Shown here piece by piece: positions 1-9,145 of a stretch of DNA of 39,899 nt. Every line of letters starts with the position of its first letter. Within the stretch, counting starts at the first letter, position 1. The position numbers and the translations under genes are program-made. The DNA is from Zoogloeaceae bacterium (GTDB taxonomy: Bacteria; Pseudomonadota; Gammaproteobacteria; Burkholderiales; Rhodocyclaceae), in assembly GCA_031273565.1 (NCBI GenBank), contig JAISRR010000157.1:1-39899 (forward strand). Reading direction: 5' to 3'. Below the pieces are notes generated by a model, which was given only the letters and a program-made list of their open reading frames with translations, ran no database searches and was not told the DNA's origin.

Positions 1-133
1 ACCCGCCCTACCTGAACCCGCCCTACCTGAACCCGCCCTACCTGAACCCGCCCTACCTGAACCCGCCCTACCTGAACCCGCCCTACCTGAACCCGCCCTA
101 CCTGAACCTGCCCTACCTGAACCAGCCCTACCT
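1..133. repeat. 15-bp tandem repeat array (about 8.9 copies)
   Basis: Eight head-to-tail copies of ACCCGCCCTACCTGA run from base 1 and end in a partial copy at 121-133. The first seven copies are identical. The eighth has one change (ACCTG) and the last begins ACCAG. The array touches the window edge, so its true length is unknown. Read as codons it carries a stop in one forward frame and one reverse frame, so it is probably non-coding. The same unit occurs once at 14541-14555 and twice, inverted, at 24447-24476, each time beside a dispersed hairpin element. The array therefore looks like an amplified tail of that element. Confidence 0.95.
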
Positions 134-208
134 CCCATTTTCAAAGCGCCTGTGACATTCGCGTGTACAATTGCCCTGATGCCATCATGCATGAAGAAGG
201 AGGCAGGC

Positions 209-1543
209 ATGCGACAAGGAAAAATGAGCAAGATCGTGATCAGCCTTACCATTCTGCTCCTTGCGTCTGGCGCATGCAAAGTGGGCATATGCAATGATGG
301 CTATGAGCAATCCGCCGAAAATCAACAAAAGGCATGTGAGCAGAACGATGCGAAAAGCTGCTAGGCTTTAGGCGATTTATACGAGCGTGGAAAAACAGGC
401 CGGTACGACTATGCCAAAGCAGCCGTTTTTTATGAAAGAGCATGTGATTTGAAGCAATATTCCGCTTGCGCCCATGCCGCGCGCATCCATTCCGTTTCCA
501 TGGCAAGAATCACCCCGAATAAAATTCCGTCACTCGCACGCAAAGCATGCGACGCCAACATTGCCGCCGGTTGTGCATATCTGATTTCTCCCAACCTGCA
601 CGGGTTTGGCAGAGCGCCGGACAAGGCGATTGAATATGCCGAAAAATCATGCCGCGAGGACGATGCCTTTGGTTGTGACTGGTTGGGCAATATGTATAAA
701 TCAGGAGATGGCGTACCCGTCGATCTTGTGAAATCACACCGTTTTCTTGCCAAAGCGATGGCGCTTTACCGGCAGCAATGCGATAAAGGGTATGAGATTG
801 GTTGTTACAGGCTGGCGATGTCCTATGATGGTAACGAGGAGAGCGAACAAAATGCTGAAAAAACAATCCTTTTATTCCAGCAAGCCTGTGATGCGCGCAT
901 CGCCCTGGCCTGCTCCCGTTTGTCAAATCACTATCGGTATAACGAAGATTTGGCAAAAGACGAGCAGAAAGCCATGTTTTATCAGGAAAAATCATGTGAC
1001 TTTGGCGACCCGTCTGATTGCTATTTTTCAGGCAGTAATTATTCATACGGTAGTGACGGCGCGGTAAAAGACGTGGCAAAAGCCGCCCGCATGTGGCAGA
1101 AAGGTTGCGACCTTGATGACGACAGTTCGTGCGAAAATCTTGCTGATTTGTATAACGATGACGAAGAAGAAAATGGAATTGCTCCGGATAAATCCAGAGC
1201 CGTCGCGCTCTACAAAAAAGCGTTTTTACTACGGATAAACGGATGTCACGACGATGAAGATGCGTCCGCTTGCGAAAGCCTTGGCGACGCGTATAAAGAA
1301 GGCAAAACCGTCAAGCCTGATCCCGTCAAGGCCGATGAAGCGTATAAAAAAGCCATTTCGCTATGGCAACGCGACTGCGATCACGATGATTATATTTCCT
1401 GCTTCGCGCTTGCCAGCATGTATGAAAAAGGCAAAGGCGTCGAGAAAAACATTCCGAGGGCGCTGGAGTATTACGACAAAGCATGCACGCAATACTACCC
1501 AGGCTGCCTCTGGAAAGCGTCTTTATCCGGGAAGTCCAAATAG
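209..1543 (+). pseudogene. Cysteine-rich Sel1-repeat lipoprotein gene interrupted by an in-frame TAG
   Basis: The start at 209 has a strong AAGGAGG at 197-203. The N-terminus (MRQGKMSKIVISLTILLLAS, then GAC) looks like a lipoprotein signal, although the lipobox is not canonical. An amber codon at 362-364 stops translation after about 51 residues. The same frame then stays open to the TAG at 1541-1543. Residues right after the stop (ALGDLYERG) complete the Sel1 consensus begun before it (KACEQNDAKSC), so this is one gene with a nonsense codon. The downstream part holds about nine Sel1-like repeats with regularly spaced Cys pairs, as in Helicobacter Hcp proteins, where such pairs form disulfides. 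It resembles the intact lipoprotein at 22480-24060. No convincing restart exists downstream; the first alternative is a TTG at 449 without a good ribosome site. It could be a decayed gene, a recent mutation, a sequencing error or an amber-suppressed gene. Confidence 0.8.
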
Positions 1544-1591
1544 TCGGGGCACGGCAAAACGCCTGCCGCCCTGAGGTTGTCCTGAAGGGTC

Positions 1592-1607
1592 CCTGAATTC
1601 AGGTTTT
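1592..1607 (+). terminator. Possible weak terminator after the Sel1 gene
   Basis: The perfect 12-base palindrome CCTGAATTCAGG is followed directly by TTTT, about 50 bases after the stop of the broken Sel1 gene. The stem is short and AT-rich at its centre with no loop, so termination would be weak at best. Confidence 0.25.
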
Positions 1608-1692
1608 CTGCGCGGCGGATTCAGCCTTCGCGCTCAAGTATCCTGGAGGGGTGTCGTAAACAGTCATATCCTCTCACTTTCAGGGGTGCGAC

Positions 1693-2757
1693 ATGATTAC
1701 CGTGCAGATCAGGGCGCTGCTGACGCAGGCGACGGGGACGCTGCAAGACCGGAATGCGCTGACGGGCGTCCGACTGTTGGCGGAAAACGCTACGGACAAA
1801 AAGGCGGAAGACAAAAAAGCCGAAGAACCGCAGCGTTCCGCCAACGTGAGCTTGAGCGATTTCGGCAAACGCCAGTTACAGGCCTTCAACATGCTGAAAT
1901 CCCTCAACACCGTTCAGGAGACGCGCAAAGCTGCCGCCCGCGCGCAGGCGGCGGAACTTAAACGACGGATTGACAGCTTGAAAGCAATGGCGATGATGCT
2001 GGGGCCGCTGGCGGCGAAAGGCATCCTGCGCCAGATCAAACAAATCGCGCAGCAACTACGGGCGGTCGCCGCAGAACTGGCGCAGCCGTCCGCGCCGGAG
2101 ATGGTGGCAAACGCCGCTCCGACAACGAACGCCAGCGCAGGCGGCGAAAATGTGTCGGTTGATGAAAACGTAAATTTCGGCGCCGCAGAGGGTGACAGCG
2201 AAGGCGAAGCGGGCGCGTCAGGACAAACCGTGCCGCAAGACCGCGTTGCCGCCGCCGCCGCGCAACAAGAAAAAGCAGAAGCGGTAGAAGAAGAGGAAGA
2301 AGAAGGCGCAAAAGCCAGCGATGCGGACGCCGAAGCCGGGCAAACGGCGGCGGCGGCGGGGCAGGCCGAGCAAGCCGCCAGCGCCGCCGAAAGTGAAGTC
2401 AAGGATAAGGAAGAGCACAAAGGCGTAAATGGCAATGAAGAAATTGCCCGTCAGCGTCGCGCCCAAGGTGAACAGGCACGCAGGGACGCGAAACTGGTGA
2501 GTGACCTGGCGAGGGAATTGCGCCAACTGCTGGGTCTGGTGAAAAGCATGTTGCCACGCAAAGACAAAGAAGACAAAGACAACCTCAAGGAAATCGAAAA
2601 GCAGCTTCAGGAAACCGAAAAGCTGGCGCGGCAACTGGATGTCACCGCCTGTCAGCCTATTGATGACGTCGCCGCCTTGTCGGGCGTGGAAACCGCGACA
2701 GCAGAGGTGAGTGCGGACACAGCGGTTTCTGCCGCTTCCATTTCGGTATTTGCGTGA
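1693..2757 (+). CDS. Hypothetical Ala/Glu/Lys-rich coiled-coil protein
   Basis: The 354-residue product is not one I recognise. It starts at an ATG preceded by AGGGG at 1681-1685. There is no signal peptide or membrane segment. Residues about 60-130 form a helical, Arg/Lys/Ala-rich stretch likely to be coiled coil. Residues about 135-260 are low complexity, with a run of seven Glu and many Ala. A second charged helical region spans about 270-330, and a short Ala/Val/Ser tail follows. A single Cys lies near the C-terminus. Composition is strongly biased but codon use is like its neighbours. It stands alone between the Sel1 gene and a convergent periplasmic protein gene. The helical N-terminal half recalls small uncharacterised proteobacterial proteins, but I cannot name a family. 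Confidence 0.8.
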   Translation: MITVQIRALLTQATGTLQDRNALTGVRLLAENATDKKAEDKKAEEPQRSANVSLSDFGKRQLQAFNMLKSLNTVQETRKAAARAQAAELKRRIDSLKAMAMMLGPLAAKGILRQIKQIAQQLRAVAAELAQPSAPEMVANAAPTTNASAGGENVSVDENVNFGAAEGDSEGEAGASGQTVPQDRVAAAAAQQEKAEAVEEEEEEGAKASDADAEAGQTAAAAGQAEQAASAAESEVKDKEEHKGVNGNEEIARQRRAQGEQARRDAKLVSDLARELRQLLGLVKSMLPRKDKEDKDNLKEIEKQLQETEKLARQLDVTACQPIDDVAALSGVETATAEVSADTAVSAASISVFA

Positions 2758-2875
2758 GCGTCGCAAGGCTCATGCCCACCTATCGCCAATCCTTCCGGGC
2801 GGTGTGCGCCAGCGGTTGAGGCGCAAGCCGGGTTTGGCATCTTCAGCGGCATCGGCGCGGGCGCAACGCCCGTTG

Positions 2876-3376
2876 CTATTCGGCGGGCGGCGGATCGACC
2901 TTCATGTCGCACGCCAGAATCACAGCGGTTTGCGCGGGTTTTCCGGCGTACTTTTCCGTGTCTTTCACGATGAGCAGCTCGCGCCCGTCGGTTGTCCTTG
3001 CAAACTCGCCCTCCCTGTTTTTCTTCGCACCGAGCTTTTTGGCGAGCGCGTTTTCACTGCCCGTGGCCAGATAGGCGTAGAGGAGGACGGCCTCATTGTC
3101 GGTATCGTCGAAGACGACATACACGGCTTTCTGGCCGAGAATTTTGGGCGCGTTCGGGAATACATAGATGCTGCCGAAAGGACTTTCGCCGTGCGCCTGA
3201 CTGCCGTGAAGCTCAATCAGCGAGAGAATTTCCTGCGCCTTGCCGTACTGCTGGCAGGTCAGGAGTTTTTCCAGTTTTTGCAGGGATTCAGCGGCGCTGT
3301 CGGCGTGGGCGAAAGATGCCGCGCCCGCCAGCAGGATGAACAGGGTGGCGGACAGGATGCGTTTTGCGGATTTCAT
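2876..3376 (-). CDS. Hypothetical secreted (periplasmic) protein
   Basis: The product has 166 residues. The N-terminus has basic residues, a hydrophobic core and a likely signal peptidase I site near FAHA-DS at about residue 26, so it is probably periplasmic. The mature part is a small soluble domain of mixed predicted strand and helix with no motif I recognise. Two Cys residues (one in LTCQQ, one in ILACDM near the C-terminus) could form a disulfide. It is convergent with the coiled-coil gene and lies downstream of the fumarate reductase operon on the same strand, about 200 bases away. A possible promoter (TTGCGA, 18 bases, TAAGAT) lies just upstream, so it may be transcribed alone. Function unknown. 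Confidence 0.8.
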   Translation of the reverse strand: MKSAKRILSATLFILLAGAASFAHADSAAESLQKLEKLLTCQQYGKAQEILSLIELHGSQAHGESPFGSIYVFPNAPKILGQKAVYVVFDDTDNEAVLLYAYLATGSENALAKKLGAKKNREGEFARTTDGRELLIVKDTEKYAGKPAQTAVILACDMKVDPPPAE

Positions 3377-3572
3377 GAGGATGACCTTATTGGTGGTTCA
3401 ACGGCAGCGGCGTGGCGCTTGCCTGAGAAGCGCCATCTTACGCTGCAAAAGCACCGTATCGCAATGACAGGGGGGCACAAGCCTGGGATAAGCGAAGCGC
3501 ATCCGTCCTCGCCGCCCAACAGATCCCCTCTGCGGCGCGCTCGGAACGCTCGCCCTGTTTTTCCGCGACACT

Positions 3573-3707
3573 TCAGCGGGATGCTGTTCTTTTCACGAAA
3601 AACGGGATGATAAACTGGCGGAACTTGATGCGGATGAATACCGCACACGCTGCGAAAAATAAAACCAGCAAGACCAGCCCTTTCAACGCGATCAGAACCG
3701 TCTTCAT
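3573..3707 (-). CDS. Small single-pass membrane protein, 44 aa, after frdB
   Basis: A short open frame begins with ATG 13 bases after the frdB stop, on the same strand. It encodes 44 residues: a Lys-containing N-terminus, a hydrophobic segment at about residues 10-25 (GLVLLVLFFAACAVFI), then a basic, aromatic tail ending TASR. This looks like a one-helix inner-membrane peptide. The upstream sequence is purine-rich (GGAAAATGGAAA) but is not a strong Shine-Dalgarno. Position suggests co-transcription with frdCAB and perhaps a role in assembly or stability of the membrane complex, but that is inference. I recognise no homologue. It could be chance, although the membrane-like composition and position argue for a gene. 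Confidence 0.45.
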   Translation of the reverse strand: MKTVLIALKGLVLLVLFFAACAVFIRIKFRQFIIPFFVKRTASR

Positions 3708-3720
3708 TTTCCATTTTCCC

Positions 3721-4464
3721 TTATCCGATCAACGCCATCTTCTTTCGCAAAAATGCGATTTGCGTTTTCAGGGGCAGCGATTTCGGGCAGACATCGTGGC
3801 AGGCCAAAAGCGACATGCAGCCGAAGACACCGGTGTCGTCGCCGATGACTTCATAGTAGTCGTCATCGTTACGGGTGTCGCGCGGGTCGAGGCGAAAGCG
3901 GGCGATTTTGCCCAGGCCGACCGCGCCGACAAAATCCGGGCGCATTTGCGCGGTGCCGCAGGCGGCGACGCAGCAACCGCATTCAACGCAGCGATCCATC
4001 TCGTAAATGGCTTCGGCTTCTTCCGGCGTCATGCGCGCTTCGATTTTGCGCAGGTCGATGTTTTCTTCCACGCCGTGCAGCCAGGTTTCCAGCCGCTCGC
4101 TCATGCCGCGCAGCCATTTACCGGTATTCACCGAAAGGTCGCCGATCAGTTCAAAAAAGGGCAGCGGCGTGAGCGTTGTTTCAATGGGCAATTCTTTCAC
4201 CAGCGTCCGACAGGCAAGCCGGGGACGCCCATTGACCATCATCGCGCAGGAGCCGCAGATTCCGGCGCGGCAGACAAAATCGAATTGCAGGGTCGGATCC
4301 TGATGTTCACGCAATTCGTTCAGGGCAATGAACAGCGTCATGCCATCGGCTTCTTCGATTTCGTAGGCTTGCAGGCGCGGCGCGGCGGCGCTTTCGCTGT
4401 CGTCGGCAGGGTTGTAGCGCAGGATGTTGAGGGTGACCCTGCGCGGCGGTTGTTCGGCGCTCAT
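3721..4464 (-). CDS. frdB: Fumarate reductase iron-sulfur subunit FrdB
   Basis: The 247-residue subunit carries electrons between the quinol-oxidising cytochrome b and the flavoprotein. All three cluster sites are visible. The [2Fe-2S] ligands are C65, C70, C73 and C85 (CRAGICGSC then LACRTL). The [4Fe-4S] motif is C159-x2-C162-x2-C165, with C226 before Pro. The [3Fe-4S] ligands are C169, C216 and C222. The ATG overlaps the frdA stop by four bases, showing translational coupling. Length is normal for the family. The overall pattern fits the menaquinol:fumarate reductase of Wolinella better than aerobic proteobacterial SdhB. The direction of catalysis in vivo (fumarate reduction or succinate oxidation) cannot be read from sequence. 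Confidence 0.95.
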   Translation of the reverse strand: MSAEQPPRRVTLNILRYNPADDSESAAAPRLQAYEIEEADGMTLFIALNELREHQDPTLQFDFVCRAGICGSCAMMVNGRPRLACRTLVKELPIETTLTPLPFFELIGDLSVNTGKWLRGMSERLETWLHGVEENIDLRKIEARMTPEEAEAIYEMDRCVECGCCVAACGTAQMRPDFVGAVGLGKIARFRLDPRDTRNDDDYYEVIGDDTGVFGCMSLLACHDVCPKSLPLKTQIAFLRKKMALIG

Positions 4465-6464
4465 GCTTGATTCTCCAGGGGTTCGTCCAGCCGTTCGTTC
4501 CTGCCTTGCAGGGTGGCGGGCAGTTTGTCGAGGTAGGGCATCAGGGCTGCCTGCAATTGGTAGCGGTCGCCGCCTTGCATTTGTATCTGGTTCCTGATGC
4601 GCTCGACTTCAAACTGCCGCGCCGACGTATCGGGATGGTCGATGTGGTTTTTCGCGCCATAACCGCGCCAGCCGGGGGGAAGCTCCATCTGTTTGACATC
4701 GAGCGCCTCGTAATCCAGGTGAGGCAGGGTGGCTTCCGCGTTCTGCGTCGGCCAGAAGGCAAGGGTGCGTTTCAGCCAGTCCTTGTCGTTGCGGACGGGA
4801 AAATCCTCGCGGAAATGCGCGCCCCGGCTTTCGGTGCGCTGGTAAGCGCCATAGGCGATGGTGAGGGCGAGTTTCAGCATGCGGCGGACGCGGTAGGCGG
4901 CGACGAGTTCCGGATTGCTGCCCCGGCTTTTGCTGCGCACGCCGATGGCGCGGCTCTTTTGCAGCAGGCGTTGCAGGTGGGAAACGCCATCCTGTAAATC
5001 GTCGGCGGTACGGAAGATGCCGACGCAACGGGTCATGATTTCCTGCATTTCGGTGCACAGTTTGAAGGCGTTTTCGCTACCCCCGGATTGCAGCAGGGCA
5101 AGCAGCTTTTCTTCTTCGCGGCGCACGAATTCACGCGCCAGAGCGATGGGGGCGGCGATGTCGTTTTCCGGCCGCTCGCAAAAATCCGCGATGCGCTCGC
5201 CAACGATCATGCCGGCGACCACGGTTTCGGCGACCGAGTTGCCGCCCAGACGATTAAAGCCGTGCAAATCCCAGCAGGCGGCTTCGCCCGCCGCGAACAA
5301 TCCTCTCAGATACGGCGATTCGCCAGTGGGCAGGGTACGCACGCCGCCCATGGTGTAGTGCTGCGCCGGACGCACGGGTATCCAGTTTTCGGCAGGATCG
5401 ATGCCCAGAAAATATTGGCAGATTTCCTTCACTTCGCGCAGATTGTGTTCGATGTGACGGCGACCCAGCAGGGTGATGTCCAGCCACAGATGGTTGCCGA
5501 AGCGCGAGGAGACGCCCTTGCCCTTGCGGATGTGTTCTTCCATGCGCCGGGAAACGACATCGCGCGAGGCGAGTTCTTTCTTTTCCGGCTCGTAATCCGG
5601 CATGAAGCGGTGCCCGTCCACATCGCGCAGCAGGCCGCCGTCGCCGCGACAGCCTTCGGTGACGAGAATGCCCGCCGGGAAAATGCCCGTGGGGTGGAAC
5701 TGCACCGCCTCCATGTTGCCCAGCGCCGCAACGCCGGTTTCCAGCGCCAGCGCGTGCCCCATGCCCTCGCAGATTACGGCGTTGGTGGTGACGCGGTAGA
5801 GTCGTCCTGCGCCGCCCGTGGCAATGGCGGTGGCGCGGGCAAGATAGGCCGACAGTTCGCCGGTAATGAGGTTGCGCACCACCGCGCCATAACAGCGTTC
5901 GCCATCGTGAATCAGCGCCAGCGCCTCGGTGCGTTCGTGCACCGCGATGCCCTGGGCGATGGCCTGATCGCTGGTGGTGAACAACATGGCGTGCCCGGTG
6001 CCGTCGGAAACGTAGCAGGTGCGCCATTTCTTGGTGCCGCCAAAATCGCGCTGGGCAATCAGCCCCTCGGCTTCCATACGTTCGGTGATGGTGACTTTCT
6101 GCCCGTTGATGATGACCTCACGGTCGCCGCCGCGCACCCGGCTCCACGGCGTGCCCCAGGCCGCCAGTTCGCGCACGGCCTTGGGCGCGGTGTTCACGAA
6201 CATCCGCGCCACCACCTGATCCGCGCCCCAATCGCTGCCGCGCACGGTGTCTTCAAAGTGGATGTCTTCGCCGTCACCCTGACCTTTGATGACGTTGGCG
6301 AGCGAAGCCTGCATGCCGCCCTGCGCCGCCGCCGAGTGCGAACGCTTGGGCGGCACGAGGGAAAGGACGATGACTTCATGCCCGCGCCGTTTTGCGCCGA
6401 TGGCGGTGCGCAGCCCCGCCAGCCCGCCGCCGATGACAAGAACATCGGTCATGATGGTCTTCAT
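4461..6464 (-). CDS. frdA: Fumarate reductase flavoprotein subunit FrdA
   Basis: The 667-residue FAD subunit interconverts fumarate and succinate on the cytoplasmic side. It has the N-terminal dinucleotide fold (VIGGGLAGL at about 10-18) and the covalent FAD histidine H43 in [10 protein letters not shown], the same residue number as in the Wolinella enzyme. It also has the [22 protein letters not shown]-type substrate region and the late [10 protein letters not shown] motif. Many blocks, such as [21 protein letters not shown], match what I recall of Wolinella FrdA almost word for word. It is the middle gene of frdC-frdA-frdB, with four-base overlaps at both ends. This subfamily is typical of Epsilonproteobacteria and scattered anaerobes, which contrasts with the betaproteobacterial look of the rest of the window. 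Confidence 0.97.
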   Translation of the reverse strand: MKTIMTDVLVIGGGLAGLRTAIGAKRRGHEVIVLSLVPPKRSHSAAAQGGMQASLANVIKGQGDGEDIHFEDTVRGSDWGADQVVARMFVNTAPKAVRELAAWGTPWSRVRGGDREVIINGQKVTITERMEAEGLIAQRDFGGTKKWRTCYVSDGTGHAMLFTTSDQAIAQGIAVHERTEALALIHDGERCYGAVVRNLITGELSAYLARATAIATGGAGRLYRVTTNAVICEGMGHALALETGVAALGNMEAVQFHPTGIFPAGILVTEGCRGDGGLLRDVDGHRFMPDYEPEKKELASRDVVSRRMEEHIRKGKGVSSRFGNHLWLDITLLGRRHIEHNLREVKEICQYFLGIDPAENWIPVRPAQHYTMGGVRTLPTGESPYLRGLFAAGEAACWDLHGFNRLGGNSVAETVVAGMIVGERIADFCERPENDIAAPIALAREFVRREEEKLLALLQSGGSENAFKLCTEMQEIMTRCVGIFRTADDLQDGVSHLQRLLQKSRAIGVRSKSRGSNPELVAAYRVRRMLKLALTIAYGAYQRTESRGAHFREDFPVRNDKDWLKRTLAFWPTQNAEATLPHLDYEALDVKQMELPPGWRGYGAKNHIDHPDTSARQFEVERIRNQIQMQGGDRYQLQAALMPYLDKLPATLQGRNERLDEPLENQA

Positions 6465-7273
6465 GGTCGCACCTCCGGCGCGGGTTCCGCTTGCGGGGCG
6501 AAATCTCCCGGTGGCGCAAGGCGCTCCAGCCAGTTTGGCAGGTGTTCGGGCTGGTAGCGTTCGCCATACTGGGCGCGGTGTTCAAAGCCGATTTTCATGT
6601 ACGCGCCCAGCGTGGCCAGGCCGAGAATGAGGAAAAAGGCGGTCAGCGCCCATTTCAGTTTTTTCAGGAATTCACGGGAAGCGTTCGGCCATCCCCATTT
6701 CATCGCCAGCCGGTACAGCCCGATGCCGCCGTGCAATTCCACCGCCAGCAGCATCACGAGGTAGAACGGCCACAATCCGTCGCTCCACATGCGGTCGGAC
6801 GAGGCGTAGGGGCCGATGTTCTGCGGCCAGACCAGCATTTGATAAAGATGGGCGGAAGCGAGAAAAAAGAGCGCGAAGCCGGTATAAACCTGCCAGAGCC
6901 AGAGGGTCGAATCCTCATGGCGCATGGCCTTGACATGGGCGCGCAGGGTTTGCAGCTGGCGATAACTGATGGGGAACTTGCGCACCGCGAGCAGGGCGTG
7001 CAGCACGAAAACCAGCAACACCCCCGCCACCACGCCGGAAACCAGCCAGGGCTTTGATGCGCCAAGGAAAAAATAACCTTCAAACATGCGGGTGATCGAC
7101 CACATGGCGGTTGCGCCCAGCAGGATGGACGCCACAAAAAACATATGCCCCCACATGAAGAGGGCGAGGATCAATCCGCTACCGCTTTGCAGTAAATCCA
7201 GCCAGGCAGGCCAATGACTTTTGCGTGGACAATCCGCGAGGCCGGACTGGACGATGAAAACGCGATCAGACAT
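6461..7273 (-). CDS. frdC: Fumarate reductase dihaem cytochrome b subunit FrdC
   Basis: The 270-residue membrane anchor has about five transmembrane helices. The four haem ligands of the Wolinella enzyme are all present at one residue lower: H43, H92, H142 and H181. The menaquinol-site glutamate (E66 in Wolinella, here E65 in RMFEGYF) and the E-pathway glutamate (E180, here E179 in AVELHG) are also conserved. This marks a dihaem, menaquinol-type fumarate reductase rather than a typical SdhC/SdhD pair. The C-terminus has an extra Pro/Ala/Glu tail. It is first in the operon and its stop overlaps the frdA start. A putative promoter lies about 85-115 bases upstream. Confidence 0.96.
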   Translation of the reverse strand: MSDRVFIVQSGLADCPRKSHWPAWLDLLQSGSGLILALFMWGHMFFVASILLGATAMWSITRMFEGYFFLGASKPWLVSGVVAGVLLVFVLHALLAVRKFPISYRQLQTLRAHVKAMRHEDSTLWLWQVYTGFALFFLASAHLYQMLVWPQNIGPYASSDRMWSDGLWPFYLVMLLAVELHGGIGLYRLAMKWGWPNASREFLKKLKWALTAFFLILGLATLGAYMKIGFEHRAQYGERYQPEHLPNWLERLAPPGDFAPQAEPAPEVRP

Positions 7274-7357
7274 GCAGTGCTCCTGAAGGAAGCCGCCTTC
7301 CCGATTCCGCCGACAGCGGAGAGATAAACGGAAAACATGCAGCGGGCAAACCTTGCT

Positions 7358-7387
7358 ATTCTATGGTGCACTGCAACAATCTGGTAA
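7358..7387 (-). promoter_or_regulatory. Putative sigma-70 promoter of frdCAB
   Basis: On the minus strand TTACCA (7382-7387) and TAGAAT (7358-7363) are separated by 18 bases and lie about 85 bases upstream of the frdC ATG. No clear FNR-type dyad (TTGAT-N4-ATCAA) was found nearby. The 289-base gap 7274-7562 between frdC and ribD otherwise shows nothing I recognise. Confidence 0.35.
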
Positions 7388-7562
7388 TGCATTTTAACAA
7401 ATATTTTTGGGGAGGGATTGTTCGCGTCCAGATGCTTCAATGAAAAGGTTACGTTGCGTGACCGGTTGTGTTCGATGGAGTTCAAGGCCTGCCAACGTCT
7501 GTCTTCTTCTGTGTCGAGCCTGTTCAGTCAGGCCGGTTGAGCAAGAAATTAGCGACAGGCCT

Positions 7563-8666
7563 TCACGCCGGGGTTTCCGGCTTGCGGCAGCGAATGCGCA
7601 CTGCCTCTCCGATGCGCTCGCAGCCTTGCATTTCGAATGCCCAGCGTCCGGCCAGATTTTCCAGTTCCGGCAATACCGCCAGCGGGCGGGCGGCGTCACC
7701 CAACAGGCAGGGCGCAAGATAGAGCAGGAGTTCGTCGGCCAATCCTGCGGCGATGAAAGCGCCATTCAGGGTGGCGCCGGCCTCAGCGTGCACTTCGTTC
7801 AGGCCGCGCCGTCCCAGTTCCGGCAGGAGTTGCGCGAGGTCGATCCGCCCCGCCGCGTCCGGCAGGGCAATCCACTCCGCGCCCTTGTCCAGCAAAGGCT
7901 GCGCCTTGATTTTGTCATCCAGGGCGGACACCACCAGCACGGACGCGGCGTCGGCGAACAGGCGCGCGTCGGGCGAAAGTTCCAGATGGCTGTCGAGCAC
8001 GATTTTCAGGGGCTGGCGTTCGGTTTCCACCTCGCGCACGTTCAATTGCGGGTCGTCGCCCGCCACCGTGCCGATGCCCGTCAACAGGGCACAGGCGCGG
8101 GCGCGCCAGCGATGCCCGTCCTGCCGCGCCGCCGCGCCGGTAATCCATTGGCTCTGACCATTTTTCAAGGCCGTGCGTCCATCCAGACTGGCGGCGATTT
8201 TCAGGCGCAGCCAGGGGCGGCCACGGGTCATGCGGGAAATAAATCCGATATTGAGTTCACGCGCTTCCGCCGCCAGCAACCCCTCTGCCGTCGCAATACC
8301 CGCCGCCCGCAACATCGCCATGCCACGCCCGGCAACCTGCGGATTGGGGTCGGTCAGGGCGGCGACGACCCGGCGGACGCCTGCGGCAATCAGGGCTTCG
8401 GCGCAGGGCGGCGTGCGACCGTGATGGGCGCAGGGTTCGAGTGTGACGTAGGCTGTCGCGCCACGCGCTTTCGACCCGGCCGCCGCCAGCGCGTGAACTT
8501 CGGCGTGTGGCTCGCCCGCGCGTACATGCCAGCCCTCGCCGACGATTTCGTCGCCCTGAACGAGCACGCAGCCGACACGGGGATTGGGCGTGGTGGAATA
8601 CAATCCGCGCCCGGCCAGAACGAGCGCGCGTTGCATGAAGCATTGATCGGCGGCGGAAAAGTTCAC
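7563..8666 (-). CDS. ribD: Bifunctional riboflavin deaminase/reductase RibD
   Basis: The 367-residue enzyme performs the second and third steps of riboflavin synthesis: deamination of the pyrimidine intermediate, then reduction of its ribose. The N-terminal zinc deaminase domain shows HAEVHAL and the [11 protein letters not shown] zinc site. The C-terminal half, from about residue 145 ([18 protein letters not shown]), is the dihydrofolate-reductase-like domain. The start is GTG and overlaps the nrdR stop by four bases (GTGA), so the two are coupled. The glyA-nrdR-ribD order is common in Betaproteobacteria. No ribE/ribC follows in view. Confidence 0.96.
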   Translation of the reverse strand: MNFSAADQCFMQRALVLAGRGLYSTTPNPRVGCVLVQGDEIVGEGWHVRAGEPHAEVHALAAAGSKARGATAYVTLEPCAHHGRTPPCAEALIAAGVRRVVAALTDPNPQVAGRGMAMLRAAGIATAEGLLAAEARELNIGFISRMTRGRPWLRLKIAASLDGRTALKNGQSQWITGAAARQDGHRWRARACALLTGIGTVAGDDPQLNVREVETERQPLKIVLDSHLELSPDARLFADAASVLVVSALDDKIKAQPLLDKGAEWIALPDAAGRIDLAQLLPELGRRGLNEVHAEAGATLNGAFIAAGLADELLLYLAPCLLGDAARPLAVLPELENLAGRWAFEMQGCERIGEAVRIRCRKPETPA

Positions 8667-9124
8667 GATTTCCGGGTCGGCGACACTTCGCGGATGACGC
8701 GTGAAAAAGCATTCACGTCTTCAAAATTGCGATACACCGAGGCAAAGCGAATATAGGCCACCTTGTCGAGCCGCTTCAATTCGGACATCACCAGTTCGCC
8801 CAACTGCTGCGAGCTGATTTCCCGTTCGCCGGAAGAACGCAGACGCTCCTCGATGGCGTCGATGGCGCTGTCTACCGCTTCGGTCGTCACCGGACGCTTG
8901 CGTAACGCCAGATCCAGACTGGCGCGCAGCTTTTCGCGTAAGAAGAGGGCGCGCGCGCCATTTTTCTTGACCACCAGCGGCAACTGCACTTCCGCCCGTT
9001 CGTAGGTGGTGAACCGCTTGTCGCACACCGTGCAGCGACGCCGCCGTCGCACCACATCGCCCTCCTCGCTGATGCGGGTGTCGACCACGGCGCTGTCGGC
9101 AGCGCCGCAAAACGGGCATTTCAT
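8663..9124 (-). CDS. nrdR: Transcriptional repressor NrdR
   Basis: The 153-residue repressor of ribonucleotide reductase genes senses ATP/dATP. The N-terminal zinc ribbon is intact (CPFCG ... [12 protein letters not shown]), and the ATP-cone domain covers about residues 50-140 ([16 protein letters not shown] onwards). Length is typical. It lies 21 bases after glyA and overlaps ribD, so the three are probably one transcript. No nrd gene is in the window, so its targets lie elsewhere. Confidence 0.97.
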   Translation of the reverse strand: MKCPFCGAADSAVVDTRISEEGDVVRRRRRCTVCDKRFTTYERAEVQLPLVVKKNGARALFLREKLRASLDLALRKRPVTTEAVDSAIDAIEERLRSSGEREISSQQLGELVMSELKRLDKVAYIRFASVYRNFEDVNAFSRVIREVSPTRKS

Positions 9125-9145
9125 GAGGGCGCCGTCACGACGGGG

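Noticed and set aside
1-133. CRISPR array
   Set aside because: The repeats are directly adjacent with no spacers and only 15 bases long.
3373-3714. 113-codon minus-strand frame after frdB
   Set aside because: It overlaps the better-supported 44-aa membrane peptide in another frame and has no family features.
5088-6557. Long open frame (489 codons) on the plus strand opposite frdA/frdC
   Set aside because: It lies antisense to well-supported frdA and has His/Gln/Ala-rich, non-domain composition, an effect of high GC.
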